Source: Aequorivita todarodis (GTDB lineage: Bacteria > Bacteroidota > Bacteroidia > Flavobacteriales > Flavobacteriaceae). Taken from it: a stretch of 64,000 bases of DNA. The stretch is from the NCBI RefSeq assembly GCF_028561335.1, contig NZ_JAQQTG010000016.1, positions 129,704 to 193,703 of the forward strand, written 5' to 3'. The notes beneath the pieces were generated by a model. The model was given only the letters and a program-made list of their open reading frames with translations. It was not told the origin of the DNA and did not search any database. Position 1 is the first letter of the stretch. Each line of letters opens with the position of its first letter. The translations under genes and the position numbers were made by a program. Positions 33,782 through 42,909 of this stretch are shown in pieces.

Positions 33782-34972
33782 ATGCCTTCAGTTTCAAATA
33801 AAGGGAAAAACATGCCGGAATCACCCATCCGCAAACTGGTTCCCTACGCCGAAAAAGCCTATAAAGCAAACAAGACCGTTTATCACCTAAATATTGGCCA
33901 GCCCGATATCAAATCGCCAGAAATTGCGATGGAGGCCGTGGCAAACCACCATTTGGAAATACTTGCCTATACCCGCTCGGAAGGGTCGCTGGAATACCGC
34001 GAAAAAATTGCAGATTATTATAAAAAGAACAACATTTCCGTTGAGGCCAATGACATTATTGTTACAACAGGCGGAAGCGAGGCCCTGCTATTTGCCATGG
34101 GAAGCATTGCCGATGCAGGCGATGAAATCATTATCCCAGAGCCATTTTATGCAAATTACAACGGTTTTGCCACGGCATCCGATGTAAAGATCGTGCCCGT
34201 TATTTCAAAAATTGAAGACAATTTTGCCTTGCCGCCAATTTCAGAATTTGAAAAACTGATTACCCCAAAAACAAAGGCAATCCTTATCTGTAACCCCGGA
34301 AATCCAACAGGGTATCTCTATTCAAAAGAAGAAATACAGACCTTGGCCAAAATCGTTAAAAAACACGATCTGTTTTTGGTGGCTGATGAAGTATATCGCG
34401 AGTTCACCTACGACGGCTATAAACATTACTCAATTCTCGAAGAACCAAGCTTGGCCGAAAACGGAATCATCATCGATTCGGTTTCAAAAAGGTACAGCAT
34501 GTGTGGCGCGCGCATTGGCTGTCTGGTTTCAAAAAACAAACAGGTTATCGCCACGTCCTTAAAATTTGCGCAGGCGCGTTTGAGCCCGCCCACCTTTGCC
34601 CAGATTGCCAGCGAAGCGGCACTGCAGACGCCCCAAAGTTATTTTGACGAGGTAATCGCAGAATACCAGGATAGAAGAGACACTTTGGTTACCGCGCTCA
34701 AAGCCATTCCCGGCGTGCAGGTCGGCGAGCCCAAAGGCGCTTTTTATTGCATCGTACAACTTCCTATAAAAAATAGCGATGCCTTTGCGCAGTGGCTTTT
34801 GGAGGAATTTGACGACAATGGCGAAACCGTTATGGTCGCTCCAGCCGCAGGTTTCTATTCCAGTCCCGGCGTTGGGTTGAACCAGGTGCGCATTGCCTAT
34901 GTTTTGAAAAAGGAAAGCCTTGTCCGTGCAGTGGAAATCTTAAAAATCGCCCTTCAAAAATATAAGGATTGA
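33782..34972 (+). CDS. PLP-dependent aminotransferase, class I/II
   Basis: 396 residues. Motifs are HLNIGQPDIKSP, TTGGSEALLFAM, ICNPGNPTGYLY (with the PLP-contacting Asn and Pro), LVADEVYREFTYDG and the PLP-lysine in DSVSKRYSMCGARIG. An Arg for the carboxylate is in VRIAYVL. The substrate, aspartate or another amino acid, cannot be fixed from sequence. Its stop overlaps the murB start (TGATG). Confidence 0.93.
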   Translation: MPSVSNKGKNMPESPIRKLVPYAEKAYKANKTVYHLNIGQPDIKSPEIAMEAVANHHLEILAYTRSEGSLEYREKIADYYKKNNISVEANDIIVTTGGSEALLFAMGSIADAGDEIIIPEPFYANYNGFATASDVKIVPVISKIEDNFALPPISEFEKLITPKTKAILICNPGNPTGYLYSKEEIQTLAKIVKKHDLFLVADEVYREFTYDGYKHYSILEEPSLAENGIIIDSVSKRYSMCGARIGCLVSKNKQVIATSLKFAQARLSPPTFAQIASEAALQTPQSYFDEVIAEYQDRRDTLVTALKAIPGVQVGEPKGAFYCIVQLPIKNSDAFAQWLLEEFDDNGETVMVAPAAGFYSSPGVGLNQVRIAYVLKKESLVRAVEILKIALQKYKD

Positions 34973-35985
34973 TGCCGGTTGAAGAAAACAAATCGCTTAA
35001 AAACTACAATACTTTTGGCATAGCCTGCAATGCGCGTTATTTTGTTTCGGTTGAAACTATTTCTGAATTGAAACAGGCGCTTTCCAATAAACCTTCCGAA
35101 ACGCTCTTCATTCTCGGCGGCGGTAGTAATATGCTGTTGACGGCCCATTTGGACGCATATGTTCTTCACATAAATTTAAAGGGAATTGAAATTTTAAAGG
35201 AAACCGAAACCGAAGTTTGGGTGAAAGCAATGGCCGGCGAAAACTGGCACGAGTTTGTTCAATATTGCATCGCGAATGATTTTGGCGGCCTGGAAAATCT
35301 TTCGCTGATTCCCGGGAACGTTGGTACGGCGCCCATTCAAAATATAGGCGCTTATGGTGTAGAATTGAAAGATACGTTTGTAAGTTGCAACACTGTTGAA
35401 ATTGAAACTTTAAAAGAACGGGAGTTCACAAAAGCCGAATGTGAATTTGAATACCGCAATTCAATTTTTAAAAACGAGGCAAAGGGAAAATATATTATTA
35501 CCAGCGTTACTTTCCGATTGACCAAAAAGAATCACAAAACGAGTATTTCTTACGGCGATATTCAAAAGATTTTAGCCGATAAAAATATCGAAACCCCTTC
35601 AATAAAGGACATTTCGGAAGCGGTAATCGCCATTCGCCAATCAAAACTTCCGGACCCGAGAGTGTTGGGCAATAGCGGTAGTTTCTTTAAAAATCCGGTT
35701 GTGGATGCTGAAACCTTCCAAGAGTTCCGAAGAAATTATCCCGAAGCTCCTTTTTACGAAGTTTCGCCTACGGAATTTAAAATTCCGGCGGGCTGGCTCA
35801 TTGAAAAAGCAGGATTTAAAGGCCAGCGTTTTGGCGATGCGGGCGTGCATAAAAACCAAGCCTTGGTTTTGGTAAATTACGGAAACGCCACCGGCAAGGA
35901 AATTTGGCAGCTCGCCATGGAAATCCAAAAAAAGGTAAAGGAAATGACCGGCATCTTTATTGAGCCGGAAGTGAACGTTTTTTAG
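34972..35985 (+). CDS. murB: UDP-N-acetylenolpyruvoylglucosamine reductase
   Basis: NADPH- and FAD-dependent step of peptidoglycan precursor synthesis. The 337-residue type I enzyme has KNYNTFGIACNARYF, FILGGGSNML (FAD), LSLIPGNVGTAPIQNIGAYG, the catalytic Ser in LGNSGSFFKNP and GWLIEKAGFKGQRFGDAGVH. It is coupled to the aminotransferase by one shared base. The stop overlaps the convergent fasciclin gene. Confidence 0.97.
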   Translation: MPVEENKSLKNYNTFGIACNARYFVSVETISELKQALSNKPSETLFILGGGSNMLLTAHLDAYVLHINLKGIEILKETETEVWVKAMAGENWHEFVQYCIANDFGGLENLSLIPGNVGTAPIQNIGAYGVELKDTFVSCNTVEIETLKEREFTKAECEFEYRNSIFKNEAKGKYIITSVTFRLTKKNHKTSISYGDIQKILADKNIETPSIKDISEAVIAIRQSKLPDPRVLGNSGSFFKNPVVDAETFQEFRRNYPEAPFYEVSPTEFKIPAGWLIEKAGFKGQRFGDAGVHKNQALVLVNYGNATGKEIWQLAMEIQKKVKEMTGIFIEPEVNVF

Positions 35986-36608
35986 TTTGCACCCAGCAAG
36001 CCATCCACAACGTAAACCACTCCGTTTGAGCCTTCAATGCTCCCTTTCACCACGTTAGCCTTTGCGCCTTTTCCGTCGGAAATAACAATATCTTCCCCAG
36101 ATTTTGTTGCGGTCAAAGTAGTTCCTGCAAGCGTCTTTAGCTTTGCTCTGCCACTTTTATCAATGGTTTGCAGCAAGGTTTCCTTATCCATTTTCCCCGA
36201 AACTATGTAGGATTTTAACATTGCTTCCAGCTTCGGATTATTGTCCGGCGTAGCATAGAATTTCTTTTTTTCAGCTGTCAAGGATTCAAGTGCTACTGAT
36301 GATGGTGCAAAAACAGTAAATGGCCCCTTATCTTCTGAAAGCATTGTACCCATTCCCGCAGTTACCAAATAACTTGCATACTTTTTTAAATGGGGTTCGG
36401 CCATTATGCGGGCCATTACACTTTGTATTACGGCAATATCTTCGGGAGTCAAGTCTTTCTTGGGGGCTCTTTTCACCGGTGGTTTTTTAACGGTATCTAC
36501 CGCGGTTTTTTCAGGTACCGTTTTTTGGGCATCCTGCGCTTCATTTTTGCAAGAAAAAGTAAAAAGGATAAACATCGAAATCAACAGAAAAGCGAATGGT
36601 TTTGGCAT
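35982..36608 (-). CDS. Fasciclin-domain lipoprotein
   Basis: 208 residues with a lipobox at LFTFSCKN (Cys about 20), so an outer-membrane or surface lipoprotein. After a Lys/Pro-rich linker comes one FAS1 domain: MLSEDKGPFTVFAPSSVALESL, LKSYIVSGKM, TLTATKSGEDIVISDGKGA, GVVYVVDGLL. The role may be adhesion or anchoring, as for the family; no partner is visible. Confidence 0.92.
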   Translation of the reverse strand: MPKPFAFLLISMFILFTFSCKNEAQDAQKTVPEKTAVDTVKKPPVKRAPKKDLTPEDIAVIQSVMARIMAEPHLKKYASYLVTAGMGTMLSEDKGPFTVFAPSSVALESLTAEKKKFYATPDNNPKLEAMLKSYIVSGKMDKETLLQTIDKSGRAKLKTLAGTTLTATKSGEDIVISDGKGAKANVVKGSIEGSNGVVYVVDGLLGAN

Positions 36609-36674
36609 CGTTAAAATATTTAAAAATGGAGGCTAAAAATACTTAAATTCCGAGCAAAACAACAAGAAAGATTG

Positions 36675-36682
36675 TATTTTTG
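36675..36682 (+). promoter_or_regulatory. -7 box TATTTTTG before the small Cys-rich gene
   Basis: TATTTTTG followed by CACC fits TAnnTTTG and lies 18 bp before the ATG at 36700. Confidence 0.5.
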
Positions 36683-36699
36683 CACCCTAAATACTTGAG

Positions 36700-36921
36700 A
36701 TGAAACTTTTACTTATCACCTTAGCTTTATTATTACTTGCCGTTGCGGGAATCGCCATAAAACTGTGGGCAAAAAAAGATGGAAAATTTGCCGGCACCTG
36801 TGCCAGCCAGAGTCCTTTTTTAAACAAGGAGGGCCAATCGTGCGGCTTCTGCGGAAAAACCCCGGACCAATTCGATACTTGTAAGGAAGATACCCACAAA
36901 ATTGAGGCTTCTTCCAATTAA
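36700..36921 (+). CDS. Small membrane-anchored protein with four cysteines
   Basis: 73 residues: an N-terminal membrane helix (MKLLLITLALLLLAVAGIAI), then GKFAGTCASQ, GQSCGFCGK and FDTCKED, giving four Cys including CxxC. It is conserved in Flavobacteriaceae as an unnamed 'membrane or secreted protein'. The plan of one helix plus four Cys resembles NqrM, which delivers iron to Na+-NQR, but no nqr genes are near and the similarity is only of layout. Confidence 0.75.
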   Translation: MKLLLITLALLLLAVAGIAIKLWAKKDGKFAGTCASQSPFLNKEGQSCGFCGKTPDQFDTCKEDTHKIEASSN

Positions 36922-36970
36922 CTAAATTTAAGCTTCGTCTTTATTCACAAAATTACAATCGTAAACCCCT

Positions 36971-38065
36971 ATGGTGCTACTTTACGTTTTCGGCGCGGTC
37001 GCGTTGATTAACTGTATTTATTACATCTTCTTCTCGAAACTTGCTTTTTTAAAACCTTCGGAAAAAACCACTTCGGAAAAATATCCTATCTCCCTTATAA
37101 TATGTGCCAAAAACGAAGCCGAAAATCTTAAAAAGAACATTCCGCTTTGGCAACAGCAAAATTACGCCAATTTTGAGATCATACTCATAAACGACGCTTC
37201 GGTTGACGAGACTTTAGAAGTAATGGAAAGTTTTGCTGAAAATGACAACCGCATCCAAATTGTCAACGTGAAAAACAACGAAGCGTTTTGGGCCAATAAA
37301 AAATACGCCCTAACCCTTGGCATTAAACGCGCAAAAAACACCCGCCTCGTTTTTACCGATGCAGATTGTTATCCCGCCTCAACAGAGTGGTTGGCAATAA
37401 TGGCCAGTAAATTTTCCGACGAAAAACAGTTGGTCCTGGGTTATGGTGCCTACGAAAAACACCCCGGATTCCTGAACAAAATGATCCGTTTTGAAACTTT
37501 GATGACAGCGGTCCAATATTTTTCGTATGCCAAGGCCGGCAATCCGTATATGGGCGTAGGCCGCAACTTGGCTTACACCAGCAATCTTTACTACGAAAAC
37601 AAGGGCTTTATGGGCCACATAAAAATCCCTTCGGGTGATGATGACCTTTTTGTGAATGAAGCCGCAACATCCAAAAACGTGGCCATTTGCATAGAACCGG
37701 AAGCTTTTACGTATTCATTTCCGAAGAAAAAGAAGAAAAAATGGCTTATCCAGAAAAAAAGACATTATTCCACCGCAAGACTTTACAAACCAAAACATCG
37801 GTTTCTTTTGGCGGTGTATTTTGGCTTTAATTTATTGTTTTGGCTTTTGGCGCCCCTGAGCTTAGTTACCGAGTTCTGGATTCTTGGACTTGGCATCATC
37901 TTGATACGCGTTGTTTTTCAGTATCTCATTATAGGCAAAGCGGCCAAAAAATTAGGGGAGCAGGATTTGGTACCGTTCATTCCTTTTTATGAATTGTTTT
38001 TAGTCTTCAATCAATTAAGTATCTTTATTTCCAACAGCAGCGAAAAAAACGCGCGATGGAAATAA
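36971..38065 (+). CDS. Membrane-bound family 2 glycosyltransferase
   Basis: 364 residues: an N-terminal helix, then a GT-A domain with ISLIICAKNEAENLKKNI, LINDASVDET, the metal-binding DxD-like VFTDADCYPAS, and SGDDDLFVNEAA. A basic stretch (KKKKKKWLIQKKRHYSTARLY) and two or three C-terminal helices follow. The product is unknown. Its end overlaps the sigma factor gene by 10 bp, so the two are co-transcribed. Confidence 0.9.
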   Translation: MVLLYVFGAVALINCIYYIFFSKLAFLKPSEKTTSEKYPISLIICAKNEAENLKKNIPLWQQQNYANFEIILINDASVDETLEVMESFAENDNRIQIVNVKNNEAFWANKKYALTLGIKRAKNTRLVFTDADCYPASTEWLAIMASKFSDEKQLVLGYGAYEKHPGFLNKMIRFETLMTAVQYFSYAKAGNPYMGVGRNLAYTSNLYYENKGFMGHIKIPSGDDDLFVNEAATSKNVAICIEPEAFTYSFPKKKKKKWLIQKKRHYSTARLYKPKHRFLLAVYFGFNLLFWLLAPLSLVTEFWILGLGIILIRVVFQYLIIGKAAKKLGEQDLVPFIPFYELFLVFNQLSIFISNSSEKNARWK

Positions 38066-38622
38066 CTTCGGAAGAAATAGCACGCCAAATAGAAAAAGCG
38101 AAAAAAGGAAAGCAGGGCGCTTTCAAGTTTTTGCTCGATTATTATTGGAACGAAGTTTACGGTTTTCAGCTGAAAAGAGTGCGCAACGAGCACGAGGCCG
38201 AGGATATTACCATTGAAACTTTCGCGAAGGCTTTTGACAAAATTGAAACTTTTGACGAAAATTACACCTTTCCCACTTGGCTCGTCGCTATTTCAAAAAA
38301 CATACAAATAGACAAAACGCGGAAAAAAAACGCCTCCATCTATTCCAATACAACAGACGCTTCCAACGAGCAGGTCCAAAAAATTGCGGACCACTCGCCC
38401 ACTCCCGAGGACGAATTGATTCGGGAACAAAATCTTGCGGAACTTTTAAGGTACATCAAACAACTAAAACCACATTACCAAGATGTGATAAACCTTCGCT
38501 ATTTTCAGGAGATGAGCTATAATGAAATTTCCGAAACCCTGGAAGAACCGCTGAATAACATAAAGGTGCGGCTCCTTCGCGCCCGAAAATTGCTTGCTGA
38601 AATCATTACACAGAAAGGGTAA
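38056..38622 (+). CDS. ECF-type RNA polymerase sigma factor
   Basis: 188 residues. Region 2 is in AFKFLLDYYWNEVYGFQLKR, EDITIETFAKAFDKIETFD and TFPTWLVAISKNIQID. Region 4 is in PHYQDVINLRYFQEMSYNEI and ETLEEPLNNIKVRLLRARK. The linker between them is long and polar. No anti-sigma gene follows; the next gene is lipA after repeats. It overlaps the GT2 gene by 10 bp. Confidence 0.92.
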   Translation: MEITSEEIARQIEKAKKGKQGAFKFLLDYYWNEVYGFQLKRVRNEHEAEDITIETFAKAFDKIETFDENYTFPTWLVAISKNIQIDKTRKKNASIYSNTTDASNEQVQKIADHSPTPEDELIREQNLAELLRYIKQLKPHYQDVINLRYFQEMSYNEISETLEEPLNNIKVRLLRARKLLAEIITQKG

Positions 38623-38646
38623 GTAATACGAATCCCAAAAACAATC

Positions 38647-38717
38647 CCGATAGTTATCGAGACCAAATTCCAAGAAAAAAAATGGAGTTGCCCCTTTGGG
38701 GGTTAGGGGGCTTTTTT
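38647..38717. repeat. Two palindromic elements between the sigma factor gene and lipA
   Basis: A degenerate CCCGATAGTTATCGAG at 38647 and CCCCTTTGGGGGTTAGGGGG at 38691-38710 followed by a T run. The second resembles the element at 13644. With its T run it may also terminate the sigma factor mRNA. Confidence 0.7.
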
Positions 38718-38720
38718 TCG

Positions 38721-38728
38721 TACTTTTG
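38721..38728 (+). promoter_or_regulatory. -7 box TACTTTTG of lipA
   Basis: TACTTTTG ends 8 bp before the lipA ATG. TTTG at 38695-38698, inside the palindromic element, lies 22 bp upstream and could act as the -33 box. Confidence 0.45.
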
Positions 38729-38736
38729 TTTCCCTT

Positions 38737-39621
38737 ATGAGCACAGAAACTTTGGAAATTCAAAAGCCTTCCGAAACTTCGGGACCCAAACCGAAATGGA
38801 TTCGCGTAAAGCTTCCCACCGGAAAAAAATACACCGAACTGCGCGGCGTGGTTGAAAAATATAAACTGCACACCATCTGCACCTCTGGCAGCTGCCCAAA
38901 TATGGGCGAATGTTGGGGCGAGGGCACGGCAACATTTATGATTTTGGGAAACATCTGTACCCGCTCCTGCGGCTTTTGCGGCGTGAAAACCGGACGCCCC
39001 GAAACCATAGAATGGGACGAGCCCGAAAAAGTAGCCCGTTCCATTAAATTGATGAACATAAAGCACGCGGTTATAACCTCTGTTGACCGTGATGATTTGA
39101 AAGATATGGGCTCCATCATTTGGGCCGAAACCGTAAAGGCTATCCGCAGGATGAACCCCGAAACTACTTTGGAAACCCTGATTCCGGATTTTCAGGGCAA
39201 CACCCGAAATATAGACAGAATAATCGCCGTAAAACCCGAAGTGGTAAGCCACAATATGGAAACGGTAAAACGGTTGACACGGGAAGTTCGGATTCAGGCA
39301 AAATACGAACGCAGTCTTGAAGTTTTGAATTATTTGAAACAATCCGGTATGCCTCGCACCAAAAGCGGCATTATGCTCGGTTTGGGCGAAAAGGAAGAAG
39401 AGGTTTTTCAAACCATGGAAGATTTGAAGAATATTGGACTGGATATTTTGACCATTGGGCAATATTTGCAACCTTCCAAAAAACACCTTCCCGTAAAGGA
39501 GTTTATTACGCCGGAACAGTTCAAAAAATATGAGAGCGCGGGGCTGGCAATGGGCTTTCGGCACGTGGAAAGCGGGGCACTGGTCCGTTCTTCGTACAAG
39601 GCACAAAAGCATCTCACCTAA
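38737..39621 (+). CDS. lipA: Lipoyl synthase
   Basis: Radical-SAM insertion of two sulfurs into octanoyl groups on 2-oxoacid dehydrogenases. The 294 residues carry the auxiliary cluster motif [12 protein letters not shown], the radical-SAM cluster CTRSCGFC, and TRSSYKAQ-like SSYKAQKHL at the end, with the conserved RSSY Ser for the auxiliary cluster. No lipB is adjacent. gap follows after 12 bp. Confidence 0.97.
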   Translation: MSTETLEIQKPSETSGPKPKWIRVKLPTGKKYTELRGVVEKYKLHTICTSGSCPNMGECWGEGTATFMILGNICTRSCGFCGVKTGRPETIEWDEPEKVARSIKLMNIKHAVITSVDRDDLKDMGSIIWAETVKAIRRMNPETTLETLIPDFQGNTRNIDRIIAVKPEVVSHNMETVKRLTREVRIQAKYERSLEVLNYLKQSGMPRTKSGIMLGLGEKEEEVFQTMEDLKNIGLDILTIGQYLQPSKKHLPVKEFITPEQFKKYESAGLAMGFRHVESGALVRSSYKAQKHLT

Positions 39622-39633
39622 ATAATTTCTGAA

Positions 39634-40632
39634 ATGCAAAAAAAAACAACCGTCGGCATTAATGGTTTTGGCCGCATTGGCCGCAATCTTTTCAGGTTAC
39701 TTTTGGACCATCCTTCCATTGAGGTTGTTGCCGTAAACGATTTGGCCGATACAAAAACAATGGGCCATCTTTTAAAATACGACAGCATCCACGGGGTTTT
39801 AAAGGAAGACATTTCACACTCAAAAAACGAGATTACCGTTGCCGGAAAGAAGGTAAAATTTTCTTCGGAAAAAAACCTAAAAGATATTTCTTGGGGCAAT
39901 GTAGATGTTGTTGTGGAATGCACGGGCAAATTCAAAAGCAGGAAACAGCTTGAAAACCATTTGAAAAACGGAGCCAAAAAAGTAATCCTATCGGTTCCGC
40001 CGTTGGATGACGACATAAAAACGGTCGTTCTTGGCGTAAACGATTCAATTCTCGATTCCAACGATTTAATTATTTCCAACGCTTCCTGCACCACAAACAA
40101 TGCGGCGCCCATGTTGAAAATAATCAACGAGCTTTGCGGTATTGAGCAGGCGTACATTACAACGGTCCATTCCTATACGACCGACCAAAGTTTGCACGAT
40201 CAGCCACACAGGGATTTAAGGCGTGCACGGGCTGCGGGACAATCCATCGTGCCCACGACCACGGGCGCGGCAAAGGCCTTGACCAAAATATTCCCCGAAC
40301 TTTCTGATGTTATTGGCGGGTGCGGCATCCGGGTGCCCGTTCCGAATGGTTCCTTGACAGACGTAACCTTAAACGTCAAAAAAGAGGTTTCAATTGAAGA
40401 AATAAACGATGCCTTCAAAAACGCTTCGGAAAATTCACTTGCCGGAATTCTTCAATATACCGAAGACCCCATCGTATCCATTGACATTGTGGGCAATACA
40501 AATTCATGCATTTTTGACGCGGGAATGACCTCCGTAATAGGAAAAATGGTAAAAATCATTGGATGGTATGATAATGAAATTGGCTATTCATCCAGAATTA
40601 TAGATTTAATTGACAGAATTTCCGTGAAATAA
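39634..40632 (+). CDS. gap: Glyceraldehyde-3-phosphate dehydrogenase
   Basis: Glycolytic NAD-dependent enzyme. The 332 residues start TVGINGFGRIGRNLFRLLL, with the active Cys in SNASCTTNNAAPMLK (about 152), the His in TTVHSYTTDQSLHD, and GWYDNEIGYSSR at the end. It lies 12 bp after lipA, probably in the same transcript. Confidence 0.96.
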   Translation: MQKKTTVGINGFGRIGRNLFRLLLDHPSIEVVAVNDLADTKTMGHLLKYDSIHGVLKEDISHSKNEITVAGKKVKFSSEKNLKDISWGNVDVVVECTGKFKSRKQLENHLKNGAKKVILSVPPLDDDIKTVVLGVNDSILDSNDLIISNASCTTNNAAPMLKIINELCGIEQAYITTVHSYTTDQSLHDQPHRDLRRARAAGQSIVPTTTGAAKALTKIFPELSDVIGGCGIRVPVPNGSLTDVTLNVKKEVSIEEINDAFKNASENSLAGILQYTEDPIVSIDIVGNTNSCIFDAGMTSVIGKMVKIIGWYDNEIGYSSRIIDLIDRISVK

Positions 40633-40662
40633 CTATATTTATTGCCCCCATTAAATTAACCG

Positions 40663-42909
40663 ATGCTCCAATTACTTTCGAAATACAAAATTATCGTGCC
40701 CCTTCTTGTATGTGCACTGTTTTCGATAAAATCCTTTCCCTATCAAATAAAGGATACCATTGTAGCCATAAAACAACTTCAGTATAACGCTACAAAAGCT
40801 ATTGAAAAGGAAGATTTTATTGAAGCCGTAAAGAACTTGAACGACGCCAATAAACTGGCAATGTTGCCTAAATACAGAAGTTACAAACCAGATGTTGAGT
40901 TAAGCATAGCCGAGCTTTATTACAATCTGGAATATTTTGGGAAAGCCGCGGAACAAGTTGAAGTGGCCCTAAAAAGTGCAGAATCGTATCAAAACGACCA
41001 CAAACTTGCGAAAGTTTACAATCTGTATGCAATCATCCTTATTTCGACCAGAAAATATGTAAAATCGGAATTATATCTGGCAAAAGCAGATTCGCTTTAC
41101 ACAAAACTTAAAGACACAAAAGGCAAAGTCAATACGGTCTATGGCCAAGGTTTGCTGGCGCTCCAACTTGGAAATTACAACACTGCCGTGGAAAAATTTA
41201 AAATTGCGGCAAATGGATTCAAGGAGCAGGGGCTCCTTTACCAGGAAGTAACCGCATACAGCAATCTTGCCGATGCACTATCGCTTATTGATCCTGAAGT
41301 CTATCCAAAACCGCTTTTTGAAGCGAGACAACTTTTGGGCATAATTTCAGAAATTGCCCATGCGCAAGGCTTTTCAAAATTGTTGGTAGAAAATCACCGC
41401 ATTGCTTCCCAGATTTTAATTGCTGAAGAAAAAGGTGCGCAGGCAGAGGAAGAACTGAAATTTTACCTGCATCAAAAAGATTCCCTGAAACAAATACATT
41501 TAAAAGCAATTGAACGCGGAATCCAAGCGGAATCTGCGATTGGCGATTTAAAAGAAACCATTGCCAGCCAAAAGGACGACTTGACCAAAAAAGACAAATC
41601 GCTTTTCCTCGGAAAACTTACGGGCTGGCTGAGCATTGCATTAATACTGATACTTTCATTATTGACGCTTTCGCTCTACAAAAACAACAATCTACGGGCG
41701 AAGGCAAACGAGCTTCTTCAGGATAAAAATACGGAGCTGCAAGAAGCAAAAGAAAACGCCGAAAAAGCCTCACAGGCCAAAGCGCTGTTTCTTTCAACCA
41801 TAACCCACGAACTTAGAACGCCAATGTACACGGTTACTGGATTGACCCATTTGCTTTTGGAAGAAGACCCAAAACCCGAGCAAAAGGAACATCTAAATTC
41901 CCTCAAGTTTTCTGGGGAATATTTACTTTCGCTTATCAACAATATTCTCGATCTTAACAAACTGGAAGCGAATAAAGTAGAGATTGAAAAAGTTCCCTTT
42001 CATTTGAAAAAGAGGATAGACGGCGTGCTCACAGCTTTAAAAAAATCTGCAGAGACGAAAAACAATACGATTCATTACGAATATGACAATACCCTTCCCA
42101 ATGAAGTGATTGGCGATTCGCTTAAAATATCCCAAATCCTGATCAATCTGATAAGCAATTCAATCAAGTTTACAGAGAACGGCACAATTTGGGTTCGCGT
42201 GAAAAATGCAGAAAAGAACGCAAAAAAAGTGGTTGTACATTTTGAGGTTGAAGATACCGGAGATGGTATTTCAAAGAAAAAACAGAACACCATTTTTGAA
42301 TCCTTCTCCCAAGGTTCACTCCAAATCAATAGGAAATACGGCGGAACCGGACTGGGGCTTTCCATCGTGAAAAACCTTTTGGAACTGATGGGAAGCAAAA
42401 TATTTTTGGAAAGTAAATTGGGCGAAGGTTCTAAATTTTGGTTCAATATAAGCTACGATATTGCTGAGGACAGTGGTTCACAGACTAACCTGAACGACAT
42501 TGAAGTTGTTTTGGAAAATACGCTTTTCGATAATAAAAAAGTGATGATTGTGGAAGACAACAAAATCAACCAAATGATCACCAAAAAAATTCTTGAGAAG
42601 AAAAAAATGGTCTGCACCGTGGTTGACAACGGAATGGACGCCATAAAACAAGCTAAAGAAACGGATTACGATATTATCTTAATGGATATACATATGCCCG
42701 GAATAAGCGGAATTGAAGCGACCAAAAAAATCCGTGAATTCAATAAAACCGTGCCCATTATCGCACTTACCGCAATTACCCTCGAAGAGGATTTAGAAGA
42801 TTTTTACAAGGCCGGTTTCAATGAATTTATCCCAAAACCATTTAAAGCCGAAGACTTCTTCGATAAAATAAACAGGGTACTGCGCAGCAATGACTTTTTG
42901 GTAAAGTAA
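40663..42909 (+). CDS. TPR-containing hybrid histidine kinase
   Basis: 748 residues. After a signal or membrane segment come about 280 residues of TPR-like helical repeats (AKVYNLYAIILISTRKYVKS, YGQGLLALQLGNYNTAVEKF). Then follow a membrane helix (WLSIALILILSLLTLSLY), a coiled coil, HisKA with STITHELRTPMYT (phospho-His about 385), HATPase with DTGDGIS and YGGTGLGLSIVK, and a REC domain with VEDNKIN, MDIHMPG and TAIT (phospho-Asp about 680). No output regulator gene is adjacent, so the signal probably passes to an unlinked regulator through a phosphotransfer protein. Confidence 0.93.
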   Translation: MLQLLSKYKIIVPLLVCALFSIKSFPYQIKDTIVAIKQLQYNATKAIEKEDFIEAVKNLNDANKLAMLPKYRSYKPDVELSIAELYYNLEYFGKAAEQVEVALKSAESYQNDHKLAKVYNLYAIILISTRKYVKSELYLAKADSLYTKLKDTKGKVNTVYGQGLLALQLGNYNTAVEKFKIAANGFKEQGLLYQEVTAYSNLADALSLIDPEVYPKPLFEARQLLGIISEIAHAQGFSKLLVENHRIASQILIAEEKGAQAEEELKFYLHQKDSLKQIHLKAIERGIQAESAIGDLKETIASQKDDLTKKDKSLFLGKLTGWLSIALILILSLLTLSLYKNNNLRAKANELLQDKNTELQEAKENAEKASQAKALFLSTITHELRTPMYTVTGLTHLLLEEDPKPEQKEHLNSLKFSGEYLLSLINNILDLNKLEANKVEIEKVPFHLKKRIDGVLTALKKSAETKNNTIHYEYDNTLPNEVIGDSLKISQILINLISNSIKFTENGTIWVRVKNAEKNAKKVVVHFEVEDTGDGISKKKQNTIFESFSQGSLQINRKYGGTGLGLSIVKNLLELMGSKIFLESKLGEGSKFWFNISYDIAEDSGSQTNLNDIEVVLENTLFDNKKVMIVEDNKINQMITKKILEKKKMVCTVVDNGMDAIKQAKETDYDIILMDIHMPGISGIEATKKIREFNKTVPIIALTAITLEEDLEDFYKAGFNEFIPKPFKAEDFFDKINRVLRSNDFLVK

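Noticed and set aside
38464-39639. 391-codon ORF opposite lipA
   Set aside because: It is antisense to lipA, which is complete with all iron-sulfur motifs; the antisense peptide has no recognisable features.
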